Shown here piece after piece: positions 50,301 through 61,100 of a DNA stretch of 64,000 bases; position 1 is the first letter of the stretch; every line of letters starts with the position of its first letter. The notes beneath the pieces are model-generated. The model did not search any database. It saw only the letters and a list, made by a program, of their open reading frames with translations, and was not told the DNA's origin. The DNA is taken from NCBI GenBank assembly GCA_008933995.1, contig WARS01000054.1, positions 1,240,001-1,304,000 of the forward strand. The letters are read 5' to 3'. The stretch is from Datnioides undecimradiatus. Taxonomy: Eukaryota > Chordata > Actinopteri > Lobotiformes > Datnioididae. A program made the translations under genes and the position numbers.

Positions 50301-52601
50301 CGCGTGCGTGCGTGCGAGCGCTCCCGCACGTCCTTCCCTCTCTCCATATGCATGCACGTGTGTGTGCCTGTGTTCCAAGCATACTTGTCATTCCTCCCAG
50401 ATTTAGTCTTCGTGTTTAGTGGTTTAGGCTGTTTCAACCAGGCTGTGGGTCACCAAAGGTCGGCAGGGGTCACCAGAGGGATTATTGTAATTGGGTGGCA
50501 AATTAGCGGTAGAGGATGGAACTGGACGAAGTTCTCTGCCAGGTGTTGAAAACAAACGTCACCTTAATCAGAATAATCCAAGCACGAGTTACGCAGACAA
50601 GTTGAGTGAGTTGAAACTCACACACTGCATCACTTGAGTTTAAAACTCAAGGCAGAAGCCTTAATGACAGCTGGGTGTGCAGGGGACTCTCCCTCCTCCC
50701 ACAGTGACTTTCTCATCAGTTTCAGCTAACATCCAACATCGCACAGGCATTAAGTTGGGACTATCATTTAATTCTATATGTAAAATTGTGGGTTTTGCTG
50801 AATGTTTAAGTTTTTTTATATGAAAACACCTTCTGATGATGAATTTATGTCATTTCACATACTCTCACATACTCATGGAAACAGGCAGGATACTTGGGAG
50901 GATGTTGGGAGACTCCTTCCTGCGTATTTAAACATTTAATCCATGGGCCTGTCTTACATTACTAATTTAAATGAGGCTTTTCTGGTAAACAGAAAGAATT
51001 ACACTGGGCCCTGCTGAGACAGAGAGCAAAGTAAGTCAGACTAAAATAAAAGTTTAGTTTAAAGTTTAAATATTTGATGTCAGTGTTATTATTTAACAGC
51101 AAATGTCATTTTGTGTGTAAATGAAGAAGTCAGTATTTGCTCTTCTCCATCCCTGTTACCCAGCATTGATAGGTTGGAGCAGGATTTGAGCGTTACCGTG
51201 GCTCCCACTTCCAACATCAAAGACAAAAATCATCTGAGTACTCAGATCATATCAGACCATGCTAAGACAGTCCCACTCTGCAGGGGTCAAAGTTCAGGGG
51301 TTGGTGCCCTTACGAAGCCTTCAGGGTCACCCTGCTTGAATACCACGGTCACTTAACATTATACCATGACCATGTGACATGTCTCTTGCTGTACTGTATT
51401 GTCCCCGGCTCTCGCTTGTCTCTTTGTCTTTGTTCTTGAGGAATCCTGTTAGAATTGGTGTCAGACATGTTGAATTTGTTAACAAACCGACAGACGAAAC
51501 ATGCAGCGGGCCACAGGAGGAGAGGAGTCGAACAATAGGAGGAATTCTCTGCGTTCCTTTGTGGCGTTGGCCTCTCTCTGAATTCCCCCTCTTCTCCTGC
51601 CTGCCACAGCAGGTTTATATGCATCCTTTACACTTAATAGTTTGACAGCTGATAGCTTGTGTCTTCGGGTCACAACCCAGAATCTGTCTGGTGATGTTCT
51701 TTATGGCATGAATACATCTTTGAAGTGGCAGGATCATACATCACTACAGCACAATGACCTATATATATTTCATGTTTTAACCCTGTTGAATGTTTGGCTA
51801 CATACTTAGCCGTTATACTATACTATGAATCTATGCATGATCCCAGCACAGCAACCAGTTCACTGTTTAATATGAAGTCTACTATCATAGCAGGTTTGCT
51901 GTATTCACAGGTGTCATGCCACACAAAAAGTGAACTTTATTAACTGTGCGTATTGAAATATATTAGTCTGCTTCAGCATTTTTGTTTTTTTCTTTTAATA
52001 TTTGATTTCTCTTGGTTGCAGTTTGTAAAAAGAGTACTGTAGGTAGGTGCTGCACTAGTATGAACTCTGATTACACACAGGTGAATGTTTGAATTGACTG
52101 AATTTAATCTCTGTTATAGCACAGTAGTGTTGATACCAGATGTTTTTTTATTCAGTGTTATGTATTGCGTATGTATATTGGTACTGTAGGATAAAGAATA
52201 TCATAATCTATACTGGAACACAGTGAAAAGTTGTAATCCCACTCAGAGTTTAGGCAGGTGGTGATAGAAAACACATTTAACTCACAGATCTTGTATAACT
52301 CACTGATTCTCTGTCCAGATCAGAGCAACCCTTCAAGAGGACAGATAGAGCATCTGTTGGCAAGCTGACCCATCGTCGTAGCAACCACAGCATCATGCAG
52401 TCCCTTCGTCTTCTACGAAACAGCAAGAATCCTCCAAGCCAGACTCCTCCCTCCTCCTCTATCCTCCCCTCATCCCTCCGTTCCTCTGCCCGTGCTCCAC
52501 CTTCCTCCATCCCGCCTTCAACTCCTCTGTCACCCAGTGCTCCTCAACACGGGGATCAGCAAAAGCAGCAGGACACACCCAAAACAGCTCTCATCAAGTA
52601 A
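15554..52601 (+). CDS. TBC-domain Rab GTPase-activating protein, family member unassigned
   Basis: Core exons: 15554-15696, 16397-16484, 16602-16709, 17858-18050, 18774-18899, 19775-19898, 20380-20449, 22014-22128, 22242-22359, 27579-27691. Tail exons: 44852-44935, 46529-46719, optional 47376-47443 with 47723-47756, then 48795-48907 and 52319-52601. Every junction is GT-AG and keeps phase. The product is 656 residues with the optional pair and 622 without. The N-terminus is Arg/Ser-rich, then FDEFGF. The TBC domain (about residues 84-350) opens with GIPPSLRGRVW and carries the arginine finger motif IALDLQR (R179) and the glutamine finger YCQ (Q219), so catalytic activity is expected. TBC proteins speed GTP hydrolysis by Rab GTPases on membranes. 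It somewhat resembles the USP6NL/TBC1D10 groups, but I cannot assign an ortholog. The tail is basic and Ser/Pro-rich (RSRRRSQQK; polar repeats in the last exon). The start ATG has an A at -3. Confidence 0.88.
19751..19769 (+). repeat. TG repeat abutting the acceptor of TBC exon 6
   Basis: A (TG)9-10 run is followed only by TCACAG and then the exon at 19775. It occupies the place normally held by the polypyrimidine tract. Of the last 25 intron bases about half are G, which makes this a weak-looking acceptor. The exon is nevertheless certain, because it encodes the TBC core (GMSYIAAVLLMQLG) in phase. Confidence 0.9.
22136..22200 (+). repeat. CA repeat filling most of TBC intron 8
   Basis: Intron 8 (22129-22241) is only 113 bases, and about 65 of them are CA repeats, including an uninterrupted run at 22149-22180. 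The repeat begins seven bases after the donor (GGTATGCT). This is a well-known position for hnRNP L action in other genes. Confidence 0.95.
28460..28500. repeat. mixed TG/CG alternating repeat in intron 10
   Basis: An alternating purine-pyrimidine run mixing TG and CG dinucleotides, with further patches at 28297-28321, 28504-28514 and 28829-28859. Mixed CG/TG tracts are among the sequences most prone to left-handed (Z) DNA. The short frames here on both strands are artefacts of the repeat. Confidence 0.85.
30901..30949. repeat. GT microsatellite in intron 10
   Basis: A pure GT run of 24 units, among the longest uninterrupted arrays in the window. It is probably highly length-variable between individuals. 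Confidence 0.97.
35252..35299. repeat. TG microsatellite in intron 10
   Basis: A pure TG run of 24 units, in the same orientation as the array 4.3 kb upstream. Confidence 0.97.
43001..43020. repeat. short GT microsatellite in intron 10
   Basis: A pure GT run of ten units. Confidence 0.9.
44278..44308 (+). CDS. possible alternative first exon (MELLFLGTFV)
   Basis: An ATG with A at -3 and G at +4 opens ten hydrophobic codons and then meets a strong donor, A|GTAAGT. The exon would end in phase 1, which matches exon 11 at 44852. This could be an internal promoter giving a product that lacks the TBC domain, or chance. No TATA or CpG island is evident just upstream. Confidence 0.2.
44852..44935 (+). 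CDS. TBC gene exon 11, acidic linker after a 17.2 kb intron
   Basis: The exon has a strong acceptor (CTCTTTTTCAG) and donor (GTGAGT). It is phase 1 at both ends, matching exon 10 (ends 27691) and exon 12 (starts 46529). It encodes a Glu/Lys-rich linker containing GEKEKENAPSEGEKPTEK. Membership in the TBC gene rests on phase and strand, not on homology. A separate gene beginning near 44278 would also explain it. Confidence 0.65.
47376..47443 (+). CDS. TBC gene optional exon 13 (68 nt)
   Basis: It follows the acceptor ATATTTCAG and encodes LQFSGTSISIARHLESLSD and a few more residues in phase 0. The donor (CC|GTATGG) is mediocre. If that donor is not used, the frame stops at TAA 47466-47468, giving a short alternative C-terminus ending FFSQ. 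The length is not a multiple of three, so use as an internal exon requires 47723-47756 as well. Confidence 0.45.
47723..47756 (+). CDS. TBC gene optional exon 14 (34 nt)
   Basis: The acceptor is TCCTCCTGCCAG and the donor CAG|GTGGAT. Joined in phase to 47376-47443 it reads PAAAATSDGRGQ and returns to phase 0, exactly what exon 48795 needs. Without the donor, the frame continues (VDKVQGRYARFEQERD) to a TGA at about 47826-47828, another possible short terminus. An ATTAAA at 47888-47893 could serve that end. Confidence 0.4.
51164..51356 (+). CDS. TBC gene possible alternative terminal exon
   Basis: It follows a pyrimidine-rich acceptor (CCCTGTTACCCAG). It is in phase 2, the same phase as exon 52319, so exon 48795-48907 can join either. 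It adds 64 residues starting SIDRLEQDLSVTVAPTSN and ends at TAA 51354-51356. No internal donor in the right phase was seen, so it would be terminal. No nearby AATAAA was noticed, which weakens the case. Confidence 0.35.
52319..52601 (+). CDS. TBC gene last supported exon, Ser/Pro-rich tail
   Basis: The acceptor is CTCTGTCCAG; the exon is phase 2 and completes an Arg codon with exon 48795-48907. It encodes SEQPFKRTDRASVGKLTHRR, then a run rich in Ser and Pro and a Gln-rich stretch ending TPKTALIK. The TAA at 52599-52601 sits inside a strong donor, AA|GTAAGA (GT at 52598-52599). The exon may therefore either terminate here or be spliced onward in phase 2. AATAAA at 52814 supports termination. 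Confidence 0.7.
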
Positions 52602-52813
52602 GAATCACATGTGACTTTAATCTGCCAGATAGTTTAAGATACTAAGAGACGCACAGTTCTGCGCGACCTTTACTCTTCTTGATGTGCCCAGGCTGAAAGT
52701 GACAAAACCTCACTTTACGCTTTCAAATGTCAGAGCAGCGCAGGTCAGAGTCGAACCTGCGGCTGCTCCACATGTGCACATCGCTCACCCCCATCAGTAT
52801 CTTACCGATAACG

Positions 52814-52819
52814 AATAAA
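52814..52819 (+). terminator. candidate polyadenylation signal for the TBC gene
   Basis: AATAAA lies about 213 bases after the TAA at 52599-52601. It is the first such hexamer after that stop and would give a compact 3' UTR. Its use is inferred. Confidence 0.4.
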
Positions 52820-53433
52820 CAGCAGGCACCAAGCACTCAGCCCAATGGAAGCACATGCGGAGATCAATTCAAAACACTGATTTGTTCTTTTCATTTAAAG
52901 CTTTGCACAGTGGGATTGAATCATTTACCCTACATTACATTTTCAAGCAGTTAAACTGCTTCTGGCTAATTATGCTGCACACTGTTTGTTCACATAATAA
53001 CATTATAGAAAAACAATGTTTTAAAGTACTCTAGTGTAACACCACAGCACAGTCCTCATTCCAGGAAAGGGGATCATGACGGTCCAGTTCTGCATTTCTC
53101 CTGGGAAAATCTCTGCCTCCTGCTTTTATTTCCAAAGTGCTGTTGATTGTTTCTTCACAGAATTTTGGAAACAAATGAAGCGTGTTCTGCGTTGTTGCGA
53201 CATAATCCGTTCTGAGAATAGCGAAATGGAAAGCGATCTGGTTGTCTTTGCCACAGTGACGCCAGCGGTAATAGCGCTTGGAAACACTAGCAGGGAAAAG
53301 TGCCAGCTCTCTGCTGATCGGGTCAGACGTAGGTCTAGCCGTGCAAGACGAGGGAGAAGCAGGAGAGCAGAGACCGGAGTTGATTTGCTTATTTCATCAA
53401 TCGGGCTCTAAGAGACAGACAGACAGAATTCTG

Positions 53434-53500
53434 TTCAATTCAATTAAGGTTTATTTGTACAGCCATGAATAATAACTGAGGTTATCTCACAGCACAGAGC
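53434..53500 (+). repeat. degenerate dispersed fish repeat (TTTATTTGTA-type)
   Basis: TTCAATTCAATTAAGGTTTA followed by TTTGTACAGCC resembles the widespread fish repeat that begins TTCAATTCAATTTTATTTGT and continues ATAGCGCC. Only the first 30-60 bases are recognisable. The exact end is uncertain. Confidence 0.4.
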
Positions 53501-55596
53501 TGAGTGGCAAAACAGCATTTGTGAGTCATCGCAGCAGATTCATGCAGTTGTAGTTACTGACAGGTCTCTGTGCGCCAAAGACATTCCAGGAAAATGATAT
53601 CAGCGAGGAAAACACTGCACAGGTTTGCGAGTCTGGTATGAATTCCTGTACTGATTTGTGGATACAGACTTTGTCCTTAAATTGACGTGCTTTGATCTGA
53701 GTGTGTGACTGCGTCGTGCGCCGTAGTTCCAACAATGTGAATGCTGGGTTTAATCATTTGTGACTGAGGTGTCTGATTTGTGCACCTGCAGTGAAGTGTT
53801 CGACAGGCTCTTGTTCAAATCTGCGTCTCCTTAGGAATGGTCCTCAATTTTACTGATGCTGCTCTCTGTACCAACACACTTCAGTGACACAGGTGCTGAG
53901 TTTTCCCTCCATACATATCTCAGTGACTTTAATTTGACCCCCCACCCTCGTGTTTGCTTTAACACTGGCCGACAGCTTAGCCAGATTTAGAACCAACTGT
54001 GTCGCTGTCAACATGATGAATGGAGAGATCTAAGCTGAGTAATCTCTACACTACTCATTGACTTGGGAAAGGAAGTTTATGATTGTTTGGTGATTAAACA
54101 CACACACACACGGTTCTATTGCTAATTATTGCAACAATACAGAAAAGCATTTTTAAAGTTATTATCACTATTTAAGATTCAGTCATTTTGTTTGATGCGC
54201 TCATGATAGTGCCTGAAGAGAGGCACTTTGTATTTAACTCCACCATAAGGAAAATTCAGCTCTTTTGGGTGCAGCTGTGGCATTGTCACACAGCAAGGAG
54301 TATGATGGGAGGCAATTAGCAAGATCAAACTTGCCAAACAGGCCTTTATATTGACAGGTGACAGATGTAGAAGTATCTGTGGTTTGTCGCTGTAGCTTAA
54401 AGTGTAGTAAGTAGAGCGCACCACATCACATGGAATATCAACTCTCACACTATGTAACAAGTAAATTGTAAGCCATGTTAATCTGACTTTATTGTTGTAA
54501 CTTGATTGACAGTCAGTGTTGAATGATAGCTGAAAGCTCGCCTCTGTTTGCTGCTGTATGTTATTAGAAAACCCACGGTGTGGGGCTGGAGCATCGGGCT
54601 CAGAACAAAAACACTCCTCTCTTTATTTGCTTAGTCAAAAAACAGCCTTTTAATGTGTCATTGCATTAATGCTGATGGAACCAGAATGTGGTAAATGACT
54701 CCCCGCTGATACTTGTTGCCAAGTCATGATATTGGTTCTCTGATGAATGTTTGTTACGGCCAAATGTCACATTTCAACCACAAAAACAAAAACTTTCAAC
54801 CGCACCGCCCCACCCACGCGCAGCAGAGGACCTCAGCCAGGTTCTCAGGCGGTTGTCAGACTCACTGGCTTATGTCACGCCTGGGTGTGAACACCAGTGC
54901 CAAATGGGTCGCGCTGATGTGTTTACGGTCTTTCTAATGGGTTTATGAGATGAGCATGTGTGAGTGACTGGGAGACAGAAAGAATGAAGCCATCCTGTTG
55001 TGTTTTACACCAGGGTGGGGCATGGACACCGCAGCACTTTCCTGTTTAGTAGGTGGCGCGCCTTCTGTGCAATACACTATGTCCCTCCCGAGAATCTAAT
55101 GGGAGGTACACACATCTGCACTTTATTGACATAACATGTTGATATGTATACATTCCAGTTAGGAAGTGTATTTTAGTAGAGTGGACTGCGGCTGGGTGAG
55201 CGGTGCGCAGTTGTTCCCCGTGTGTGTGGGAAACAAGGAAACACAGGAAGATGAGCTAAGCTGTCCTGTCACTGCCTCGCTGATGGACAGTATCTGCCCA
55301 CCAGAGGTCCCACACACACCCACCCTGAGACCTTTCCACTTCTCTCGCAGAATAGTTCAGATCAGGGGACAGAGGAATAAGAGAAATCAGTTTTATTGCC
55401 AGTTACAAGAAACATCTTTATGTCCTGATAGATCCACTTCTTTATGAGTCAAGAGGCATTCTTGCTGTCAAAGCCAATTTGTCATTTACAATGGGAAGGC
55501 AATTAGATGAAAGCTGGGTGCTGTTGTAGCTTTATGCTACACAAATGCAGCCATTAACCATTAATTCTCATAATTAACTTATTTTTTTCCCAAAAG

Positions 55597-55683
55597 CGCC
55601 CGCCATCTGACTGATACAGAAGCTGTTTTGGACAATCAGACTTCCATTCCATTTCACCTCAATAATACACATCAAAATATAAG
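55597..55683 (+). CDS. possible further TBC gene exon
   Basis: A pyrimidine tract (ATTTTTTTCCC) precedes an AAAAG acceptor, which is weaker than the usual CAG. The phase-2 open frame encodes ARHLTDTEAVLDNQTSIPFH and a few more residues, and ends at AG|GTATGA, again phase 2. It joins exactly to exon 52319-52597 if the GTAAGA donor there is used. A phase-matched short terminal exon could follow at 58771-58804 (SSSGGRDVELA, then TAA). The evidence is phase and composition only. Confidence 0.3.
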
Positions 55684-56355
55684 GTATGATCAACCATGGG
55701 TCAAGTTTAAAACCGTAGCAATGTGAGGATGTGACAGGCATTCTGGCTTACACATCAGTTTTATTACTATTTTCTGATTTTGAAATAGTATTGAATTTAC
55801 TTTCAAGCGGTATTAAACTGATCTCTGAAACCTCTTTCTGTAATCGTATCTCCCTGCTACACAAACACAGCATTGCGACTGACAGGTTAGTGGGCAGGAG
55901 AACATTTTCCCTGTGAGAATCACAGCCCTAATTATGACTGACAGCCTGCCAAGCGACTAGCTCAACCAGTATTCTAACAGTCATAGAGACAGACAGGCAC
56001 ACAGGCGTTTACACTCAAACATACATCTGCACCTAAAATATCATATTTTCCCAGCTCGTTAGTCGCACGGGTTGTAATTCAACATTTTCCTTCTGTGAGA
56101 CACACACTGACAGCCAGAAACACACACACTTGTCTGTCCTTGGCATCCTTTCACAGAAACCGGGTGTGTGAGGTTCCTTAATTAAATCAAACCATGACCA
56201 GGCTCACTTAGCAAAGGATGTTAAAGGATATACATCATGAGGTGTAATAGCTTCGAATTAAGGTTTCTGCTTTGGGCTCATTTAGCTAAAATGTTCTGGC
56301 TTCACATCTCAGCCTTTGAACCTGTGTTATGTCTTTTCAACCTTAGATATATATA

Positions 56356-56358
<3 letters not shown>

Positions 56359-56392
<34 letters not shown>
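56359..56392. repeat. AT/TG compound microsatellite
   Basis: A short AT-rich run (GATATATATAATA) leads directly into about 17 TG units. The region lies 3' of all firmly supported exons. Confidence 0.95.
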
Positions 56393-56395
<3 letters not shown>

Positions 56396-57957
56396 CCGTC
56401 CTTCCACCTGAGCAGTGTTAATATAGGTGAGGTAATTGTCTGGCCCCTGCGTCAGGACTAGAAGCTGATCACTGTGTGCAGGTGTGCAGCTTGAAGTCAG
56501 TGACGCAATTAGAGGCAAAGTTTGTCCCGTGTTAGAGTCGCAGAACATATGTGACCCCTGCTGCTTGCCAGAAGTGCATGGGCTGGGTGTAACAACACAA
56601 CCTTTGTGTGTGTGCACGATGGGAGTGGAGGCTCTAAAGACAACAGGCGAGAAGTATAATCCAGTGTGTTACCAAACCATTTGGGATGCATGTGGGAGAA
56701 AGCTCTACAAAGACATGGAAACATGGTTCTTGTCTGTGCATACTGCATGAGCGTGTGTGTGTGCGCGTGATTAGGATTGTGTGTTGGCTGAAGCTTGTCA
56801 CTTGATCCCCCGGCGTTGTCGTCTGTATGTTCAGGAGTGTGGGAGCCACTCCGCCATCCCGTACTCACCTCTCATCTCCTCCCCCCAGGGACGTGTTTGC
56901 GTACACGTTTTACACACATGCGCACATTTACACACATCCGCACTATGAGTCCATATTAACATTAGAGACGTTCAATTTATGATTTTGTGATTTGGACTTC
57001 TGGTTGTTTGTGTGTGTGCTGACGCGCGACTAAGCTGTGCATCCGTCATGTGATGAAACAATGCAAAATAAATCCAGGTTGTGTCCACATGCATGAAAAG
57101 TTCTCAATCAGGCAAACTCAAGCTCATGCGTGGATGTGCCACACACACACACGCACACCACCTCTGCCGTTGTTAAGGGAATTGTTAAGATGCAGGTGTA
57201 GTGGTGTTATGTAACAGGGTAGTGAGGATACAGGACGGCTGAGTGATCAAACACACACACACACATAACTCATCCTATTTAAAGAAACAAAGGGACAGTG
57301 GAGGCCTGACCGCAGTGTTTGGTGCTTAGATCAGCCAAGTGAGACGTTCATTCCCCTGACGACCACAAACAAATCAAACATGGCTTCACTTTCTTTTTAA
57401 TGTGCACTAATTAAATAGAATCAGGAAGTAATAACATGTTGTGTTTATATTCAATCACTCCCATATTAATAACTCGCCGAACTACTACTTTCATCTGACT
57501 TTTGCCAGTAGCACACCTTATACATGTGAATGATGACATTCTTCAGGTCACACATGATCTCTCACTGTGTGTGACTCTGCCTCAAGTGTCAGAGGAACAC
57601 ACACATCCTACCCTCAGCCTGCAAGATTTGAAAGAAAAAGGCAATGGCTGAGGTGAATTAAATGTTCAAACTGCGCCTGAATCAGTTTAACCCTTAGATT
57701 CAACACGTGTCAAACAAACCGAGGTAACCTTTTGTTACACTGTAGTTCTAATAAATCATGATTATGCTTAAGCAGCTCGTTACAGTTTAAACCTTAGCAT
57801 TTCCTCACACTACTTTTGCTCAACCATGACCAATTTGGATAAGCCCATGTTATACTTATAACACAATCATAGTCAAACTTATCATGCATATAAACTGAGT
57901 TCCAAGGGTTAAGCTTTACTCTGAGAGGGGGTCAGCCCCAAGGCTACGTTACAGCAT

Positions 57958-58110
57958 GAGTGAATGTCAGCTTCGGCCCACACCTTGCTGTTTATCTAGA
58001 AGGTGAACAAAAGCTAACAGGTAGAAATGTAAAAGTGAGTGAACCATGAATGGACCACACCTCGCTGTTTTTCTAAGAGCTGAATGGAAAGGGTCCCCCC
58101 TCATGCCTGC
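57958..58110. repeat. diverged tandem duplication, about 78-bp unit
   Basis: Two copies about 77-79 bases apart share GAGTGAA, then CCACACC(T/C)T/CGCTGTTT, then TCTA and GTGAA-type ends. The matching blocks start at 57958 and 58037, and at 57978 and 58055. The copies differ by a few substitutions and a 2-base indel. Confidence 0.6.
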
Positions 58111-61100
58111 AGTGACAGGAAGTGATAAATTGAATAGATTGGAAATAAACTGCTCCGTGAGGTACGCTCATTGTTTTTCCCCCTGTGCGACAAAGGAAGC
58201 TGTCAATCCTAACAGAAAAATGGAAAAAGTACAGGTGTTGAGATTTCACCAAGGCATATACTATAAGTTGTTGCTTATCTGCAATCTTAGTGAAAAGGGT
58301 CTGTTTGAATGCCAGTGACTGGAAAAGGTCAAAGTTAATGACGGTCAATGAAAAGGCCTTCAAGGTTAAAAGCAGAAAAGTGAACAGTGCCAGGATTAAA
58401 GAACAATGCAGTTTCTGAGCCCTGCAAAGGGAACGAGGATTCTTTGTATGTCCATGATCATCCAGGCTCAAGGATTTGTTTGTCACATGCTCATATTTCT
58501 CCAAATCTGCTGAGTATTGCAGGCATTGTGAACTTTTCCCATTCAGAGACTTATTTTATGATTACAAGTGTGTCCATCACATGTTGTGTTGCTGTTATGT
58601 CAGCAAAAGGTAATTTCAGTAATTAGCTTGTTCAGAAACGACCCTCGTTTTGATGCTAAGTCAACTGCCTACCCTTGTAATATGTCTCGTAATGACTGAT
58701 GAGTCTATGCTCTTTGCCTAGATCCCCATAATGATCAAATATCAAATCAACTTCAGTGGTCCATTCCCAGTAGCAGTGGTGGCAGGGATGTAGAGCTTGC
58801 TTAAAGGTCAGTATGTAGTATTAATATTACACCTTGGATCAGATCACTTGTAGATCACCTTGATTTCACCTGAGTCCTTAGTCACTCAATGCAGCACTAT
58901 ATTACCCCTATAGTGACAGTACAGTTAATATGGTTGGCAAGCGTAGATGTGGCTTGTCATTACTCCTGTAGATTCACTGATGTTCGACTGGATTGGAACA
59001 TATCCCTGTTGACATCACTTAGCAGACAGTATAGGACATGTTCTCAAAGGGCTCTTAATACAAAACATTCTCAAGTCATCTCCTTAAATTTTTCTTAAAA
59101 AAAAGTATTCTATTTATCTTGTACTTAAGGAATCCCTTAAAGTTAGTTAATCTGTTGCACAGAAGACTTAAACCCTAGGAACCAAAGTAAGGGGACAAAC
59201 ATCACTGACTTTATGGCAATAAATGAAGAAATGAACCAGCACTGACCAACCAGCCCCAGAGTTCTAACTCTCTGGTCTGATGCATGTATTAATGGAAGAT
59301 TAGCAGGACATTTGTTAGGTTTGATTGGTCGAAATCTCCCGTCATGATGAAGACACATGGCTCTGTGTCAGCACACAAAACTATGTAGCTCTGCCAATGC
59401 TGCATCTGCAATTATCTGCAGAACTTTTAGGTACATTTACAACCACGAAGCAAAAATCTAGATTGTGTGCAGATCCAAATACCCCCAATGGTCCCCAGTC
59501 AGGAAAATTAATAGAAAGTAGGGAAAAGGAGAGGATGTCCATAAAATGAAATTTACACGCTATCAACTTTTTATTAAAGCAACATTACGACCTACGACAA
59601 AGGTAATCATCCATGTTAACAAAGAAAAATAAAAAAAGAGGTGTTCAATTGTATTTTGCTGTCTCCTAATTGTCGGTGTAGTTGTTTTGCCTATATATCA
59701 AGATTGTTTTTAATTCACATAAAGCAGTGTTGTATGTAGTGCATTCTATGATATGATAAGACATGATAACAATTATATTAGCTTTAGAAAGATGTTGGAC
59801 AGTGTACCAGATGAACAGCGATCTAGAATTGTCGTCGTTTGCATAATGAGGTTTGCACTTAGTTCAGAGCAGTCCTGTGCCAAAGTGAGGGCCTTACTGA
59901 ACAACCAGCAGACTGTATGTTTCACATTTGATGATTTGTGTTTTGGGCAGCATCAAGGTCAACTCCAAATGGCAGTGCACAGCAAGGTTGTTTTCACGAA
60001 ACAGAGGAGCTGTAACTTGGCATTATCAACAAGGGCCACACTGACTGAACCGACAAAGAATTTAATACAATAATTCAGACAGTCAATCATCAACATAACA
60101 TCTAATTCGAAAAATACGTGTTTGGTGTTGTACAAGTGAAATTGAACAGCAAGAGAAATTGATATTACAGCAAAAGAATGACATCTTTTTTTAGCCGCTA
60201 TGATAATACAGGACTTCCTCTCAGACCTGTTGAGTGCATCACACTGAGGAAGTGGGAAAAGACAATGCCCCCATCCCCTTGAGTTTATCTGAGAATCTGC
60301 CAAGAGTGCCCTGTGGCTCCAAGTGTGACCGCAGTTGGAAAGGCATAAGTAAACTTCCTCGTGATGTTTGTATCTTATTACAGACATGATCACTAAGGTT
60401 TCAGCCTAAAGTTTTAACATTGGAAGTGGAGTAAAAGCAGAATTATCTGTTACTATCATCACTGAAATATTGTAAAAGGAACAATGGAAGCAGTTACAAA
60501 TATCCACTCACCACACTGTGCCTGCCCTCATCTACACTTAACTTGCTTTAAATGAACTGCCATGCTTTAACTCTTCAGTAACTTCTCAGCACTTCCTACA
60601 GCCCGCATCAAAGATTGTATCTGATATCTGTTGAGTCTTAATGTGAACACCTGCTGGGGACAGGATGAGGGACGTGGGGCTGCAGACGTTGGAGGAGAAT
60701 GAATAGACTATTGTCTCTATTTGTGAAAGGCAGAGCTTGTCACTGAGTTGTTAAACGAACATGTCCAAGTTAAATAAAAACAGCACATGCCAGTTGGGGA
60801 AGCTCCTACAGAAGATCAAAACGATACAGCCACGGTTTGGTTTTTATTATTGGTGTCAAAGAAGAGACAGATATGATAAACCCCTCCAATCCAACCCCAC
60901 GGTGCTTTCTTCATTGGATAGTTTGTCTGTCAAACCGTCTCTTTCCTCTGACAGAGGATGTTTTTGAGTTCAGCCTTCATCTCGGGTCATTTTCTCTTCA
61001 GTCAAGCTGAGGTAAAGTTAGCTTCCAGTTTCATCTTCACTTATGATGTTGATGTTGCCAGCACAGTAGTCAGTCCATGGTACGTTCACATGAATAGATG

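Noticed and set aside
54823-54948. Exon-like stretch encoding AEDLSQVLRRLSDSLAYVTP
   Set aside because: The peptide looks protein-like, but its phase does not fit any neighbouring TBC exon and no partner exons were found. It is kept only as a note.
58073-58504. 143-codon open frame on the - strand
   Set aside because: It overlaps the diverged tandem duplication and has no recognised motif or convincing splice sites.
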